This document shows positions 1 to 9,548 of a stretch of DNA of 43,074 bases, one piece after another. Position 1 is the stretch's first letter. Each line of letters begins with the position of its first letter. The stretch covers positions 1-43,074 of the forward strand of contig NZ_JAMXFA010000051.1 of the NCBI RefSeq assembly GCF_025370785.1. The letters run 5' to 3'. The DNA comes from Laspinema olomoucense D3b. GTDB taxonomy: Bacteria > Cyanobacteriota > Cyanobacteriia > Cyanobacteriales > Laspinemataceae. The notes beneath the pieces are model-generated. The model ran no database searches and was not told where the DNA came from. It was given only the letters and a program-made list of their open reading frames with translations. Made by a program: the position numbers and the translations under genes.

Positions 1-136
1 CATCCTCCCCATCCTCCCCATCCTCCCCATCTTCCCCATCCTCCCCATCCTCCCCATCTTCCCCATCCTCCCCATCTTCCCCATCCTCCCCATCCTCCCC
101 ATCCTCCCCATCTTCCCCATCCTCCCCAACCCTCCC
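1..136. repeat. 9-bp minisatellite (CATCYTCCC)n
   Basis: About 14 tandem copies of a 9-base unit, CATCCTCCC with some units reading CATCTTCCC, followed by a degenerate last unit. The array continues off the left edge of the window. Read on the minus strand it is the same kind of G-rich GGGAGGATG array as at 10476-10622. A period of 9 keeps any reading frame open, so open frames through it are not evidence of a gene. Confidence 0.95.
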
Positions 137-196
137 CAGGCATTCCCCCGGGATGATACATTCGGGAAGGAAACGTTCGCAATTTTCCTCAAAACT

Positions 197-718
197 ATGA
201 CTGTACTCCCCATCCTGCGATCGCCTTTAAAGCTGTTCCCGCGTCTGTTATTGCCCACGCTGTTATCCCTACTGCTGAGTCTGGGCCTCGGATTTGGTGG
301 GTTCGGGTCCCCCGTGCTGGCGGATGCCATTCCCCCCGGCAGTCTAGCGGCTCAATCTGTGACTGAAATTAAAGTCAGTTTGGGCAATCCGGCGAATGAG
401 CTAAAGTTTTTTCCCAGTCACCTCGACTTTGTGGCCGGAAAGCAATATAAATTAGTCCTGGACAATCCCAGTCCCCAAAAACATTATTTCACGGCTAAAG
501 ATTTTGCCGATGCTAGTTATTCGAGCAAAGTTGAAGCGGGAAAGGTGGAAATTAAAGGGGCGATTCACGAACTTGAACTCAAACCCACGGCTGAGGCAGA
601 ATGGATCTTAACTCCGATGAAACCCGGAACTTATCAGTTGCGCTGCACCATTCCAGGTCACACTGAAGCGGGTATGACGGGGACGATTACTATCACGGCT
701 GGACCGCAATCGGTCTAA
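197..718 (+). CDS. Exported cupredoxin (plastocyanin/azurin-like blue copper protein)
   Basis: A 173-aa protein with a long hydrophobic N-terminal signal (about residues 8-42, probable cleavage after VLA42) and a small beta-rich cupredoxin domain. Candidate type-1 copper ligands are His96 (KHYF), Cys150, His155 and Met160 in a C-x4-H-x4-M loop. That loop is longer than the C-x2-H-x4-M of photosynthetic plastocyanin and nearer to azurin-type proteins, so I do not call petE. The likely role is periplasmic or lumenal electron transfer or copper binding. It is a single gene: the next gene starts 176 bases downstream. There is no good Shine-Dalgarno next to the ATG; a purine-rich stretch lies about 25 bases upstream. 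Confidence 0.82.
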   Translation: MTVLPILRSPLKLFPRLLLPTLLSLLLSLGLGFGGFGSPVLADAIPPGSLAAQSVTEIKVSLGNPANELKFFPSHLDFVAGKQYKLVLDNPSPQKHYFTAKDFADASYSSKVEAGKVEIKGAIHELELKPTAEAEWILTPMKPGTYQLRCTIPGHTEAGMTGTITITAGPQSV

Positions 719-894
719 AGCACTAGAACAGGTAAAGGGTCAGTCCCGACCCTTTACCCCAGAACCTTATGGGGAATTGCTGAATAATCTGTTAACTTAG
801 ATAAAGATTCCTAGATGCACAAGGGCGATCGCCGACTGGCGCAACGCTTCCTCATTATTTATTGATGTCCATATCCTAGTTACTTATCCCATAG

Positions 895-1728
895 ATGAAC
901 ATTCTTTCTAATCTACTGCCTCAGCCTGTCGGTCAATCGCGTGCCAAAAAACAGCAACGCCGGGGGATTGAACTCAAGTCGAAGCGTGAAATCGATATCA
1001 TGCGTCAGGCAGCAAAAATTGTCGCCACGGTCCTCAAAGAAATTTCTGAAACCGTTGAACCGGGAATGACCACTGCTGACTTGGATGCTTATGCGGAAAA
1101 ACGCATCCGGGAAATGGGGGCCACTCCGAGTTTTAAAGGGTATCATGGATTTCCCGCTTCGATTTGCGCCAGCGTTAATCAAGAAGTGGTGCATGGAATT
1201 CCCAATAAAAAGAAGGTACTCTGTCTCGGGGATGTCCTCAAGGTGGATACCGGCGCTTATTTTGAGGGATTTCATGGGGATTCTTGCATTACGATCGCGG
1301 TGGGTGGGGAAACTTCTCCAGAGGCGGCACACTTGATTCGGGCAGCAGAAGAGTCGCTTTACAAGGGCATTGAACAAGTGAAGGCGGGGAATTATCTGCT
1401 GGATATTGCCGGTGCGATCGAGGATTGCGTGAAGGCGAATGGGTTTAGTGTGGTGGAAGATTTCACGGGTCATGGTGTGGGTCGAAATCTTCATGAAGAA
1501 CCCTCGGTGTTTAATTTCCGGACTCGGGAGATGCCGAATGTCAAACTGCGTGCAGGGATGACTTTGGCGATCGAGCCCATTGTTAATCAGGGTTCGCGTC
1601 ACACGAAGATTTTATCGGATAAATGGACAGCGGTGACGGTGGATAATTCCTTGTCGGCTCAGTTTGAGCATACGGTTTTGGTGACTGAGGAAGGTTATGA
1701 GATTTTAACCGATCGCACCAAGGTATAG
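895..1728 (+). CDS. map: Methionine aminopeptidase, type I
   Basis: Removes the N-terminal methionine from nascent proteins in the cytoplasm. At 277 aa it is the usual type I core with a ~25-residue basic N-terminal extension ([10 protein letters not shown]). The five metal ligands are recognisable: Asp118 (KVDTG), Asp129 (FHGD), His193 (GHGVGR), Glu227 (AIEP) and Glu258 (QFEHT). The substrate-contact histidines His100 and His200 are also present. The gene is followed 16 bases downstream by a hairpin terminator, so it is probably monocistronic. Cyanobacteria often carry more than one map paralogue, and this may not be the only copy in the genome. Confidence 0.96.
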   Translation: MNILSNLLPQPVGQSRAKKQQRRGIELKSKREIDIMRQAAKIVATVLKEISETVEPGMTTADLDAYAEKRIREMGATPSFKGYHGFPASICASVNQEVVHGIPNKKKVLCLGDVLKVDTGAYFEGFHGDSCITIAVGGETSPEAAHLIRAAEESLYKGIEQVKAGNYLLDIAGAIEDCVKANGFSVVEDFTGHGVGRNLHEEPSVFNFRTREMPNVKLRAGMTLAIEPIVNQGSRHTKILSDKWTAVTVDNSLSAQFEHTVLVTEEGYEILTDRTKV

Positions 1729-1744
1729 TTCTTCGGTCAGACTT

Positions 1745-1776
1745 GCCTCCTCCAGTCGGATGGAGGCTATTTTTTT
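1745..1776 (+). terminator. Rho-independent terminator after map
   Basis: GCCTCC pairs with GGAGGC, with additional TCC/GGA pairing possible in the loop, followed by a run of seven T after one A. Confidence 0.8.
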
Positions 1777-1866
1777 GGAGGCGATCGCCCCTTACCCTCC
1801 CGGATGGCACTCAGAAAGCCGCTTTTTTGACAAGATCCTGCTCATTCACCACAAATGCGGACCCAG

Positions 1867-1930
1867 AAAGCGGGTTTTTGCCCTAAATTGGCTGTAGAAC
1901 CCGCAAAAATTTTGTGAAAAAACCCGCTTT
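1867..1930. repeat. 13-bp perfect inverted repeat
   Basis: AAAGCGGGTTTTT (1867-1879) is the exact reverse complement of AAAAACCCGCTTT (1918-1930), separated by 38 bases that hold a further partial copy (AACCCGC). It resembles the AGAAACCCGGTTTCT repeat family found elsewhere in the window. It could fold as a long hairpin in RNA. Confidence 0.75.
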
Positions 1931-2245
1931 GTTTTCCCTTTACTGTAACCGACTCCGAGATTGTCCCAACCCTTCAAAAATGGGGGATCACTTGTTGACT
2001 GGGGCGATCGCCTTTTTGGTTGGTTTCTTGTTCGACCCTAAAGCATCGATCCTCGATGAGATTCCCGGAACAAAAAACTAGGTTTCTAGTCTTCAGACAG
2101 TTGCTGATAATGACAAATGGTGTATAGAAACCCGGTAGTCTTCCCCATCCTGTATCCCCGGACTCCGGTGACAACATTCGGGGTTAAACTTTAACTCTCT
2201 TCACACCCCTGTGAAGATTAACGAGATTGTAAATACAGCTCGGCT

Positions 2246-2274
2246 TTGAAAAAATTTATCGAGTATGGTATAGT
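2246..2274 (+). promoter_or_regulatory. Sigma70-type promoter upstream of the UbiA-family gene
   Basis: TTGAAA (2246-2251), a 17-base spacer, then TATAGT (2269-2274). This predicts a 5' leader of about 170 bases before the GTG start at 2453; the AT-rich palindrome at 2289-2305 would lie in that leader. Confidence 0.55.
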
Positions 2275-2452
2275 ATGAGCGCTTCTGTCTTAAAAATTTT
2301 TTAAGCTTCCCCGAGAACCCAAATCAAGGGGAAAGTGATATAATCCGGTAAATGAAAGGCGATCGCTGAGTTCGTTTAAACCGAGCTTCAGCATCTTAGA
2401 GTATAGCATCTCGCTCAATTCAATAATAGGGTGTAAGGGAGAAAAAGCGATT

Positions 2453-3358
2453 GTGCAAGCTAAACTGCTAGGAAACTGGAACTGGGGCATCCGATGGGCG
2501 CAAATGGTTAAGCGCGAACTCTTGGTGAATTGGTTATTCATCAAAAGTGAGATTTGGGTCGGAGTTATCCCGGGATTGATTTTTTTATGTGTGGCCTGGA
2601 ATTCGCAAGAATCGCCAGCAGTAGAATTACTGCCGGTGTTAGCCGGGGGAACGCTCTATTTCTTGTTATATACTTATACATTTTGTGTAGCCAACCAAAT
2701 GATGGGGGTGGTGGGCGATCGCCTTAACCAACGCGATCGCCCCCTGTGCCGGGGACTGATTTCCTATCAGGGAGCCAAGCGGCGCTGGATTGCCAGCATG
2801 GTAGGCTTTGCGGTGGTGGGATGGCAGTTAGGGGTTTTTGAATGGACTCTGCTGTGGCAACTCTGTATCAGTTGTCTGACGTTTGGGCGATTGGGTTTAG
2901 AGTGGCCCACGAAACACTTTTTCTTAGGACTCGGAGCGCTGGCGCAAATGGCAGCAGCATGGCAGGCAGTTGCTTCCATTAACCTGGTTCAGGGGACTTG
3001 GATCTTATTGGTAGCTATTCTTTGTAGCGCTGTTGTGGGCATTCAAGACCTGAGTGATCTCGAAGGAGATGTGGCGACGGGAGTAAACACATTTCCGGTA
3101 ACCTTTGGCAATGTGGGCAGCCGAGTTATCCTTTGTATCGGCTTTTTGCTCTTGCCTCTAGCCATTCATGTGGGACTGTTGATGCCAGCCGGTTTGAACA
3201 ACCCTTTACTGCTCTGGGCCCTCGCTCAAACCTTGGCGAGTTGGGGTGTGGCGGTGCGGGTGATTCTCTATCGATCGCCCACTGCTGACCGCGACACCTA
3301 CTTACTGGCTTTAGCATGGTATTACATCGTTTTAGGGAGTGCAAGCGCTGCATTTTAG
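2453..3358 (+). CDS. UbiA-family integral membrane prenyltransferase
   Basis: A 301-aa polytopic membrane protein that would transfer a polyprenyl group to an acceptor; the acceptor is not identifiable. The two family Asp-rich motifs are visible. The first, around residues 81-101, is NQ-x6-D89-x5-DRP-x3-G; it lacks the aspartate normally found directly after Asn (NDxxD), having Gln82 instead. The second, at residues 199-219, is canonical (DLSDLEGD followed by G-x2-TFPV). The start is GTG at 2453, preceded by GGGAG about 11 bases upstream. Chlorophyll, quinone and tocopherol prenyltransferases share the fold, but the overall sequence does not let me choose one. A strong terminator follows. Confidence 0.8.
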   Translation: MQAKLLGNWNWGIRWAQMVKRELLVNWLFIKSEIWVGVIPGLIFLCVAWNSQESPAVELLPVLAGGTLYFLLYTYTFCVANQMMGVVGDRLNQRDRPLCRGLISYQGAKRRWIASMVGFAVVGWQLGVFEWTLLWQLCISCLTFGRLGLEWPTKHFFLGLGALAQMAAAWQAVASINLVQGTWILLVAILCSAVVGIQDLSDLEGDVATGVNTFPVTFGNVGSRVILCIGFLLLPLAIHVGLLMPAGLNNPLLLWALAQTLASWGVAVRVILYRSPTADRDTYLLALAWYYIVLGSASAAF

Positions 3359-3398
3359 TCAGATTCAACTATCATTCACCTCTAAAATAGTTCAGAGC

Positions 3399-3427
3399 GA
3401 TCGCCGATAATCGGCGATCATTTTTTT
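3399..3427 (+). terminator. Terminator after the UbiA-family gene
   Basis: GATCGCCGA (3399-3407) pairs perfectly with TCGGCGATC (3411-3419) across a TAA loop, followed by seven T. The stem includes most of a HIP1-like core. Confidence 0.88.
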
Positions 3428-3781
3428 GCCCTATTTCCTTGGCGTTGTTGAAGGAAAATTCCCCCAAATCAGAATAGAATGCCATTCCTTCTAAATCCCC
3501 GAAAATAATGTTAATGAATTAACACCACCTTGTGGACTCAGCGAAGATCCCCGGTAAAAACCTAAATGTGCATTCTCGGTTCGAGGGGCGATCGTCAACA
3601 GTGACGATTGATAAACTGTCTACTTCACTGCATACCAAGGGGAATCCAGATTGTAAAGTAAACCATGAGCACGCGTGGCAACAATCAAAGCTAAATTGGG
3701 TAGGTTGCATCAACGAACCCACGCCGATTCGTGCTCGATGACAAGATAGAGAAGAAGAAGGCGATCGCGAGATAAGCAACC
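3428..3781. other. Gene-free spacer before the amidase
   Basis: Open frames of 69 aa (+) and 94 aa (-) overlap here, but neither resembles a protein family or has a ribosome binding site, so I treat both as chance. One HIP1 octamer lies close to the amidase start. I see no clear promoter. Confidence 0.45.
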
Positions 3782-5188
3782 ATGAATAAACAGGATTTAG
3801 CATTTACACCGGCTTTGGAACAAGCGCAGCTGATTCGGAACAAACAACTCTCGCCTTTAGAACTAACCCAGCTTTATTTAGAACGCATCGAAACCTTAGA
3901 TCCCAAGCTGGGCAGCTATTTCACCGTTACCGCTGAATTAGCCTTAGCTGATGCCAAGGCCAAAACGGAACAACTCGCCACAACGGATCCCGATACCCTG
4001 CCCCCCTTCTTTGGCATCCCCATTTCCATCAAAGACCTCACCGCCGTGGCGGATATGCCCTGTAGCTATGGCGTTGCCGCCCTGCGGGACAAATTACCCA
4101 GTCAAGATCGCGCAGTGGTTACCCGCATCAAACAAGGGGGATTTGTCCTCTTGGGGAAAACCGCTACATCCCAATTAGGCAGTCTTCCTTTTACAGAACC
4201 GGCAGGATTTCCACCCACCCGCAATCCGTGGAATTTAGACTATAGCCCAGGGGGGTCCAGTGGAGGAGCCTCTGCCGCCCTGAGTGCTGGATTATGTGCG
4301 ATCGCCCAGGCATCCGATGGCGGGGGTTCCCTCCGGGGTCCCGCTGCCTGCTGTGGGTTAGTCGGAATCAAACCCGCCAGAGGTCGAGTTTCCCTAGCGC
4401 CCCTGGGGGATTGTGTCAGTGGATTACTCACTCATGGGGCGCTCACCCGCACAGTCGCCGATGCCGCCGCCATGCTGGACCTCATTTCCGGTTATGTTCC
4501 CGGAGACCCTTACTGGCTTCCCGACCCTGACCCCTCCTTTCTCGCTCATGCCACCGCGAAAACCGTAAAACCCTTGCGGATAGCCTTTGCCACCCAGCTT
4601 GATCCAATTGGGGAAGCAGCCCCCGAATGTCAGCAGGCGGTCCTAAACACCGTGCAACGCCTGGAAGAAATGGGACACGCGATCGAAGAAATTTCCCTAG
4701 ACTTAACCGATTTACTCCAACCCCTCACCGCCATTTGGGTCAGTGGAGTCTCCTTTTCCGGGATGCCTAGAGAGATTCTGCAGCCGATCAACCAGTGGTT
4801 TTTAGAACGCGGACAACAGGTAACCAGCGGTCAATACCTGCAAGCTGTCGCCCAAATGCAGATGTTTTCCCGGCGGATTGTGGCCTCCTTGGAGCAATAT
4901 GACGCCCTGGTATTACCCGTGTTTATGAGTCCGACCATTCGGGTCGGGGAATGGGCGAATCTCAGTCCTGAAGAAATTTTGCACAAGAGTTTTGAATGGG
5001 TGGCTCCCTGTCCCCTATTTAATGCCACAGGTCAACCGGCGATCGCAATTCCCGCCGGATTTTCCTCCGGTTTACCCGTGGGGGTCCAGCTTGTAGGCCG
5101 TCCCGCCGGAGAAGCCCCCCTCTTTACCTTAGCCGCTCAACTAGAAGCCGCTCACCCTTGGATTCAGTACCGCCCCCCCATCGCCTAG
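3782..5188 (+). CDS. Amidase signature-family amidohydrolase
   Basis: A 468-aa cytoplasmic amidase of the GatA/AtzF fold. The Ser-cisSer-Lys triad is visible with the family spacing: Lys84 (SIKD), Ser159 in the GGSSGG loop, and nucleophile Ser183 in DGGGSLRGPA, followed by GLVGIKPARG. Length matches stand-alone amidases. It could be mistaken for the GatA subunit of Glu-tRNA amidotransferase, but there are no gatB or gatC neighbours and the C-terminal half looks like general amidases acting on small amides. No substrate can be assigned. It appears monocistronic. Confidence 0.88.
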   Translation: MNKQDLAFTPALEQAQLIRNKQLSPLELTQLYLERIETLDPKLGSYFTVTAELALADAKAKTEQLATTDPDTLPPFFGIPISIKDLTAVADMPCSYGVAALRDKLPSQDRAVVTRIKQGGFVLLGKTATSQLGSLPFTEPAGFPPTRNPWNLDYSPGGSSGGASAALSAGLCAIAQASDGGGSLRGPAACCGLVGIKPARGRVSLAPLGDCVSGLLTHGALTRTVADAAAMLDLISGYVPGDPYWLPDPDPSFLAHATAKTVKPLRIAFATQLDPIGEAAPECQQAVLNTVQRLEEMGHAIEEISLDLTDLLQPLTAIWVSGVSFSGMPREILQPINQWFLERGQQVTSGQYLQAVAQMQMFSRRIVASLEQYDALVLPVFMSPTIRVGEWANLSPEEILHKSFEWVAPCPLFNATGQPAIAIPAGFSSGLPVGVQLVGRPAGEAPLFTLAAQLEAAHPWIQYRPPIA

Positions 5189-5233
5189 GATGTTGGCCCA
5201 GTGGGGGTTAGAAGCTGACCCCGACCCAAATTA

Positions 5234-5298
5234 AAAAACCGGGTTTCTGCCTGAACCTGTGACAATTGGCAAAAAAATGGACAAGAAACCCGGTTTCT
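5234..5298. repeat. Pair of AAACCCGGTTTCT palindromic repeats
   Basis: AAAACCGGGTTTCT at about 5235-5248 and AGAAACCCGGTTTCT at 5284-5298, in opposite orientation around a 35-base spacer. They belong to a family with further copies at 23106-23120 and 30638-30735. Together they can form a hairpin between the convergent genes. Confidence 0.85.
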
Positions 5299-5327
5299 GA
5301 CCCCTACTCCAACCTTTGCTCCCTGCT

Positions 5328-5358
5328 AAAAAAAACTCCCTCCTGAATGGGAGAGAGT
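5328..5358 (-). terminator. Terminator of the Pro-rich membrane protein gene
   Basis: Read on the minus strand, ACTCTCTCC and GGAGGGAGT pair with one mismatch around a 6-base loop, followed by a run of seven or more T, 26 bases beyond the stop codon at 5384. Confidence 0.85.
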
Positions 5359-5383
5359 TGAAGGTTTAGGAGGAGCTTAAAAT

Positions 5384-6127
5384 TTAATTCGCAGGAATCG
5401 CCGAACCCGACTCATTGCTCGGTTCTGCCGATTGAGGCTCAGGAGCTGTTTCTGCGGGGGTTTCCGGTGCCTGCTGGCTTTCTACCGGAGGCGTGGCAGG
5501 TTCGGGTGACTCCGCCGGTGCGGCAGGAGTGGAATCTGGCTTAATTTCCGGCAGGTTGATGTTGATATTCGAGGGGGCCGCAGGCGCGGGTGCCGGTGGC
5601 TCGGCGGGAGCCTCTTGGGTTTGAGAGTTGGGGACCGTGATATTAATATTCGGGGCCGGTTCTGCCGGAGCGGGTTCAGAAGCGGGTTGCTCTTGCTCCC
5701 CGGAAGTATCTTGCGGGACCGGAATCACTCGTTCAATCAGAGTCCGTTCTCGCTCGATGGTGCGGGTGGGTGCGGGTTCGGCTTCTATCTGTTGAGGGAC
5801 CGGGGTAGTCACTGGAGTAGAAGCGCCATCGCGGTCGGACAGATAGTACAGGGTTCCTGCGGCTAACGCGGCTAAGGACGTGAGGATAATACCCAAGAAT
5901 AAGCCCCGGGCCGAATTGTCGTTGTCGCGCTCTCGCAGTTGATTTTCTCGAACGTTTTCCACGACTCGACCTTGCACATAACCGTCGTTATAACCGGCAT
6001 TTTCTGCACGGGCGACTCGGGCAGCGGTTGGACTGGCTGGGGGTACGCTGACTTGACCATGCCCTTGAGGTGTACTATTCACCTGTGAAGGGGTTTGAGG
6101 AGAGGATTGGCGTTCGTTAGATTTCAT
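5384..6127 (-). CDS. Single-pass membrane protein with Pro/Ala/Glu-rich outer domain
   Basis: About 247 aa from the ATG at 6127; a longer frame begins at a TTG at 6142, which I consider less likely. The N-terminal ~75 residues are polar (Ser/Pro/Gln then an ENAGYNDGY-VENVREN segment). One transmembrane helix follows (GLFLGIILTSLAALAAG). The rest is very rich in Pro, Ala and Glu, with two imperfect repeats centred on NINITVP and NININLP. No catalytic domain is recognised. The layout suggests an anchored spacer or periplasmic linker protein. A terminator follows, so it is transcribed alone. Base use matches the neighbours. Confidence 0.7.
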   Translation of the reverse strand: MKSNERQSSPQTPSQVNSTPQGHGQVSVPPASPTAARVARAENAGYNDGYVQGRVVENVRENQLRERDNDNSARGLFLGIILTSLAALAAGTLYYLSDRDGASTPVTTPVPQQIEAEPAPTRTIERERTLIERVIPVPQDTSGEQEQPASEPAPAEPAPNINITVPNSQTQEAPAEPPAPAPAAPSNININLPEIKPDSTPAAPAESPEPATPPVESQQAPETPAETAPEPQSAEPSNESGSAIPAN

Positions 6128-7154
6128 AATCGGTTCTATCAAAAGTATTCAACAAATGGGGGTATGTAACGTCGGCAGTTGGAGACTGGAAATAATCGGG
6201 GTAGTGGTTCATGCTTTTAAAATTTTTCAACGGAGTTGAAAAAAGGGGTCTACCCGGGTTCATTTTCGAGTTCGTCCCTGCTTCGGGTTTGACAATCCAC
6301 GAGGTCAAAACGCTTTTTCAATCAAAAAGTTTTTCCCTGAATGATTGCTGGTTCAACGGTTTCAAAGTTGCTGTACACCCCTTCCTAAAAAAATAGTTTA
6401 ATAATGAGGGTTGGAGAGTCTGAACGGGGTTAAGATACCGTCAGAGGGAAAATGGATGGTTTTGCGAGTGAATCGAAAGGATTCGAGGGCGCAAAACGGC
6501 TTTTTTTGGGTCATCCTCGATGCGATCGCCTTCTAAAATAAGATGGCTTGGCACAGGGGACGGGAGTTAACTCCAATGTCCCATCGAGTCTGGCCTTTCA
6601 CCCCAGAGAATCGGTCTAAACTCTAGGGGGATTGGACTCCTGATTGGTTCAGGATTCAACCCTGCTGTAATTTCAACTGTACTGGCTTAAAACCCTGTTC
6701 GGCTCCCCCCTTGGATGGATTTAAAGCGACTGTAATTGGGTAGAGGGATCGGTATAAATACAATCGATTAAAGGAAAATAGTGAGGGGGAATTTGGGGAT
6801 AAGTTTTTTGGTAAAAAGTTCCGAGGAAATGAGGCGAATCCTCGTTTTGATCCGGGGTTTAAAAGTTAGTGGGGGAGCCGGAATAATTTAGGGTAATTTC
6901 TGGTTTTTTATTCCCTGGGTATGAGAGTTTTTCTAAGAGAAAAGGGTAGCGATCGCCCCAGGGGGTAGAACAATCGGGTCCGGGCCTCGACTCAGCGGCG
7001 ATCGCCTCTAGCAAAGGGTTTGTCCGGGCAATGAAGAGAATCCCCTAGATTCAAGCCTACTCCCACCGGCGATCGCCACTCCAGGACTCGGTGAAGACAA
7101 ACAACCGCCCACCACCAGGAATTAAATTCCAGCCCTCCCAAATTGGTCCCTAAT
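6128..7154. other. Long spacer (1.0 kb) without convincing protein genes
   Basis: Only short open frames lacking family resemblance are present (for example a 61-aa frame at 6211-6396 and a 36-aa GTG frame at 6781-6891). The stretch contains a complete hairpin-plus-T-run at 6459-6507 with no gene upstream of it, a perfect palindrome GGAGTTAACTCC at 6563-6574, a promoter-like TTGGGT-17-TACAAT at 6736-6764, and several HIP1 sites near 6950-7075. It may encode a small RNA. Confidence 0.5.
6459..6507 (+). terminator. Terminator-like nested hairpin with no upstream gene
   Basis: GTTTTGCG (6459-6466) pairs with CGCAAAAC (6490-6497); inside it GAATC (6470-6474) pairs with GATTC (6480-6484). CGGC-like bases and seven T (6501-6507) follow. 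It points to a plus-strand transcript ending here, although the nearest annotated gene upstream is on the minus strand. Confidence 0.6.
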
Positions 7155-7185
7155 TTGCCTAAACCCAGAGAAAATGTGGTATAAT
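7155..7185 (+). promoter_or_regulatory. Promoter of the 78-aa membrane peptide gene
   Basis: An extended -10 element TGGTATAAT (7177-7185) with a weak -35 TTGCCT (7155-7160) at 19-base spacing. The predicted leader is about 45 bases before the ATG at 7239. Confidence 0.55.
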
Positions 7186-7238
7186 CCAGTTGTGTGAGCC
7201 TCAAATAACAGTGCTGTCCTTTCACTCTAAAGACACAG

Positions 7239-7475
7239 ATGCTTAAAACCACCTTAATTACAGGCTCGATTCTGTTGGCCTCTCTGTATATCGGATTTGG
7301 AGATAGATTTACCTTTCTGCCAAAAGAGATGCAGACAACGAGCGCCCAAACTCGCACCAGCCTCACGAAATTTGGCACCGGACTTATCCCGAAGTGGGTT
7401 TCTAACACTAAAGAGAAACCCGATGCGTTTGAGCGAACGGAACAACAACTCCAGCAAGAACAGAAGGCTCCGTGA
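7239..7475 (+). CDS. Small membrane-anchored protein of unknown function
   Basis: A 78-aa protein with an N-terminal hydrophobic helix (about residues 5-20, TTLITGSILLASLYIGFG), a central polar segment and a Gln/Glu-rich C-terminal tail. No family is recognised. It is supported as a gene by an extended -10 promoter 55 bases upstream and a very strong terminator 43 bases downstream, which isolate it as a transcription unit of its own. There is no clear Shine-Dalgarno before the ATG. Its position next to ilvC gives no functional hint because the two are convergent. Confidence 0.6.
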   Translation: MLKTTLITGSILLASLYIGFGDRFTFLPKEMQTTSAQTRTSLTKFGTGLIPKWVSNTKEKPDAFERTEQQLQQEQKAP

Positions 7476-7518
7476 TGGAATCCCCGGCGTCCCCACCCCT
7501 TGGACAATTCCATCCCAC

Positions 7519-7552
7519 CACAGACGCGCCCTAGGGCGCGTCTGTGCTTTTT
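7519..7552 (+). terminator. Strong terminator with 28-bp perfect palindrome
   Basis: The 28 bases at 7519-7546 (CACAGACGCGCCC and its exact complement) are a perfect palindrome, followed by CTTTTT. The T run is on the plus strand and serves the small gene. The hairpin also lies just beyond the end of the convergent ilvC gene and may stop it as well, although no T run follows on that strand. Confidence 0.9.
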
Positions 7553-7571
7553 CGACTCCTACTACAGCGGC

Positions 7572-8644
<1,073 letters not shown>

Positions 8645-8755
8645 GGTCAAGTTGAGTTTTTAGAGCTGGGGGATGGGGTGGTATTTCATTCCGGCGGCTT
8701 AAGGCTACCCTAGAAATCGTAGGCTCGACATCATGTCCTAGGAAGGATAGAAGCA

Positions 8756-9388
8756 ATGGATGAAGTGGTAAAAAAGGTAGCCGCTTTGGGACTGCCTGGA
8801 ATTATTTTGGCGATCGCAATGGCAACGACGGGGTTAACAGGTTCTGCCGCGATCGCCGCTGCCTTAGCCCTGTTGGGGGGTCCCGCCGGGGTCCTCGGCG
8901 GTATCGGCGTTTTGGGGATTACCGGGTTAATTGCGGAATATCTGACCCGGGAAAGCATTGAACAGTTGCTCACGGATGTCTATCGGGTACGGGCGCGCAC
9001 CGAACGCACGCAGACGGTTTTAGGGGAGTTGGAGTGGTTACCTATTTCTGAGGAGTTGAAAACTCGCCTGGAATGGGAAGTGCGACAAGTGGGCAACCAA
9101 CAGGCGAATTTTGCTACCTCAATTGGACCCGTAACTCAGGAGGCGATCGCCATTTTAAATCAGGTTCGGGGCATCAACTATGCTTCAGACAGCGACTTGA
9201 AAAATTCCAGACCGATTTTTGTCCTCCGGGATGGGACGGTGGTCCGAACCTGGAAAAATTGGTTAGGAATTGACCATATTTTCCTAGCGGATACCCAGGG
9301 GAATATTATTTATGGGGGGTTCGTCAGTTGGGTGGATAGCGACTCTTTGAATGAGGCGATCGCCCAGATTCGCACCGACTTTACTTAA
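8756..9388 (+). CDS. Membrane-associated protein with Gly/Ala-rich N-terminus, unknown function
   Basis: A 210-aa protein. Residues ~10-62 form two hydrophobic, Gly/Ala-rich segments with glycine-zipper character (AAIAAALALLGGPAGVLGGIG). Next comes a charged, probably helical stretch (ESIEQLLTDVYRVRARTERTQ) and a C-terminal domain that looks beta-rich (PIFVLRDGTVVRTWKNWLG, NIIYGGFVSW). No enzymatic motif is seen. The start is supported by AGGAAGGA just upstream of the ATG. The J-domain gene begins about 160 bases downstream on the same strand, with a weak hairpin (GGACC/GGTCC at 9417-9432) between them. Confidence 0.65.
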   Translation: MDEVVKKVAALGLPGIILAIAMATTGLTGSAAIAAALALLGGPAGVLGGIGVLGITGLIAEYLTRESIEQLLTDVYRVRARTERTQTVLGELEWLPISEELKTRLEWEVRQVGNQQANFATSIGPVTQEAIAILNQVRGINYASDSDLKNSRPIFVLRDGTVVRTWKNWLGIDHIFLADTQGNIIYGGFVSWVDSDSLNEAIAQIRTDFT

Positions 9389-9548
9389 AATCAGGACGGC
9401 GGCCCCTCTTAAAAAGGGACCTTTGAGGGTCCGGTTAATTCATGGCTTGCCCCGACTCTCGATAGATGCGATAAACTATCTAAAACTGACGCCAGTGGTG
9501 TTTGTTGTGACTCAAAACAGAGTAAACGCCAACAACCGAAAACCTCCA

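Larger units (their letters stand above)
1777..2452. other. Gene-free spacer between map and the UbiA-family gene
   Basis: No credible ORF on either strand. The spacer holds the inverted repeat at 1867-1930, two degenerate members of the AAACCCGGTTTCT family (about 2077-2090 and 2125-2135), a good sigma70-type promoter at 2246-2274, and an AT-rich palindrome-like stretch at about 2289-2305. Confidence 0.6.

Noticed and set aside
1-136. CRISPR-like array
   Set aside because: Units are contiguous 9-mers without unique spacers, and no cas genes are present.
913-1602. 229-aa minus-strand frame antisense to map
   Set aside because: Exact shadow of a well-conserved gene, with no family resemblance of its own.
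6211-6396. 61-aa plus-strand frame in the long spacer
   Set aside because: No ribosome binding site, no family resemblance and ordinary length for chance.
6781-6891. 36-codon GTG frame with AAGGA upstream and a promoter-like TTGGGT-17-TACAAT
   Set aside because: Too short and without similarity; the predicted transcript start falls on the ribosome binding site.
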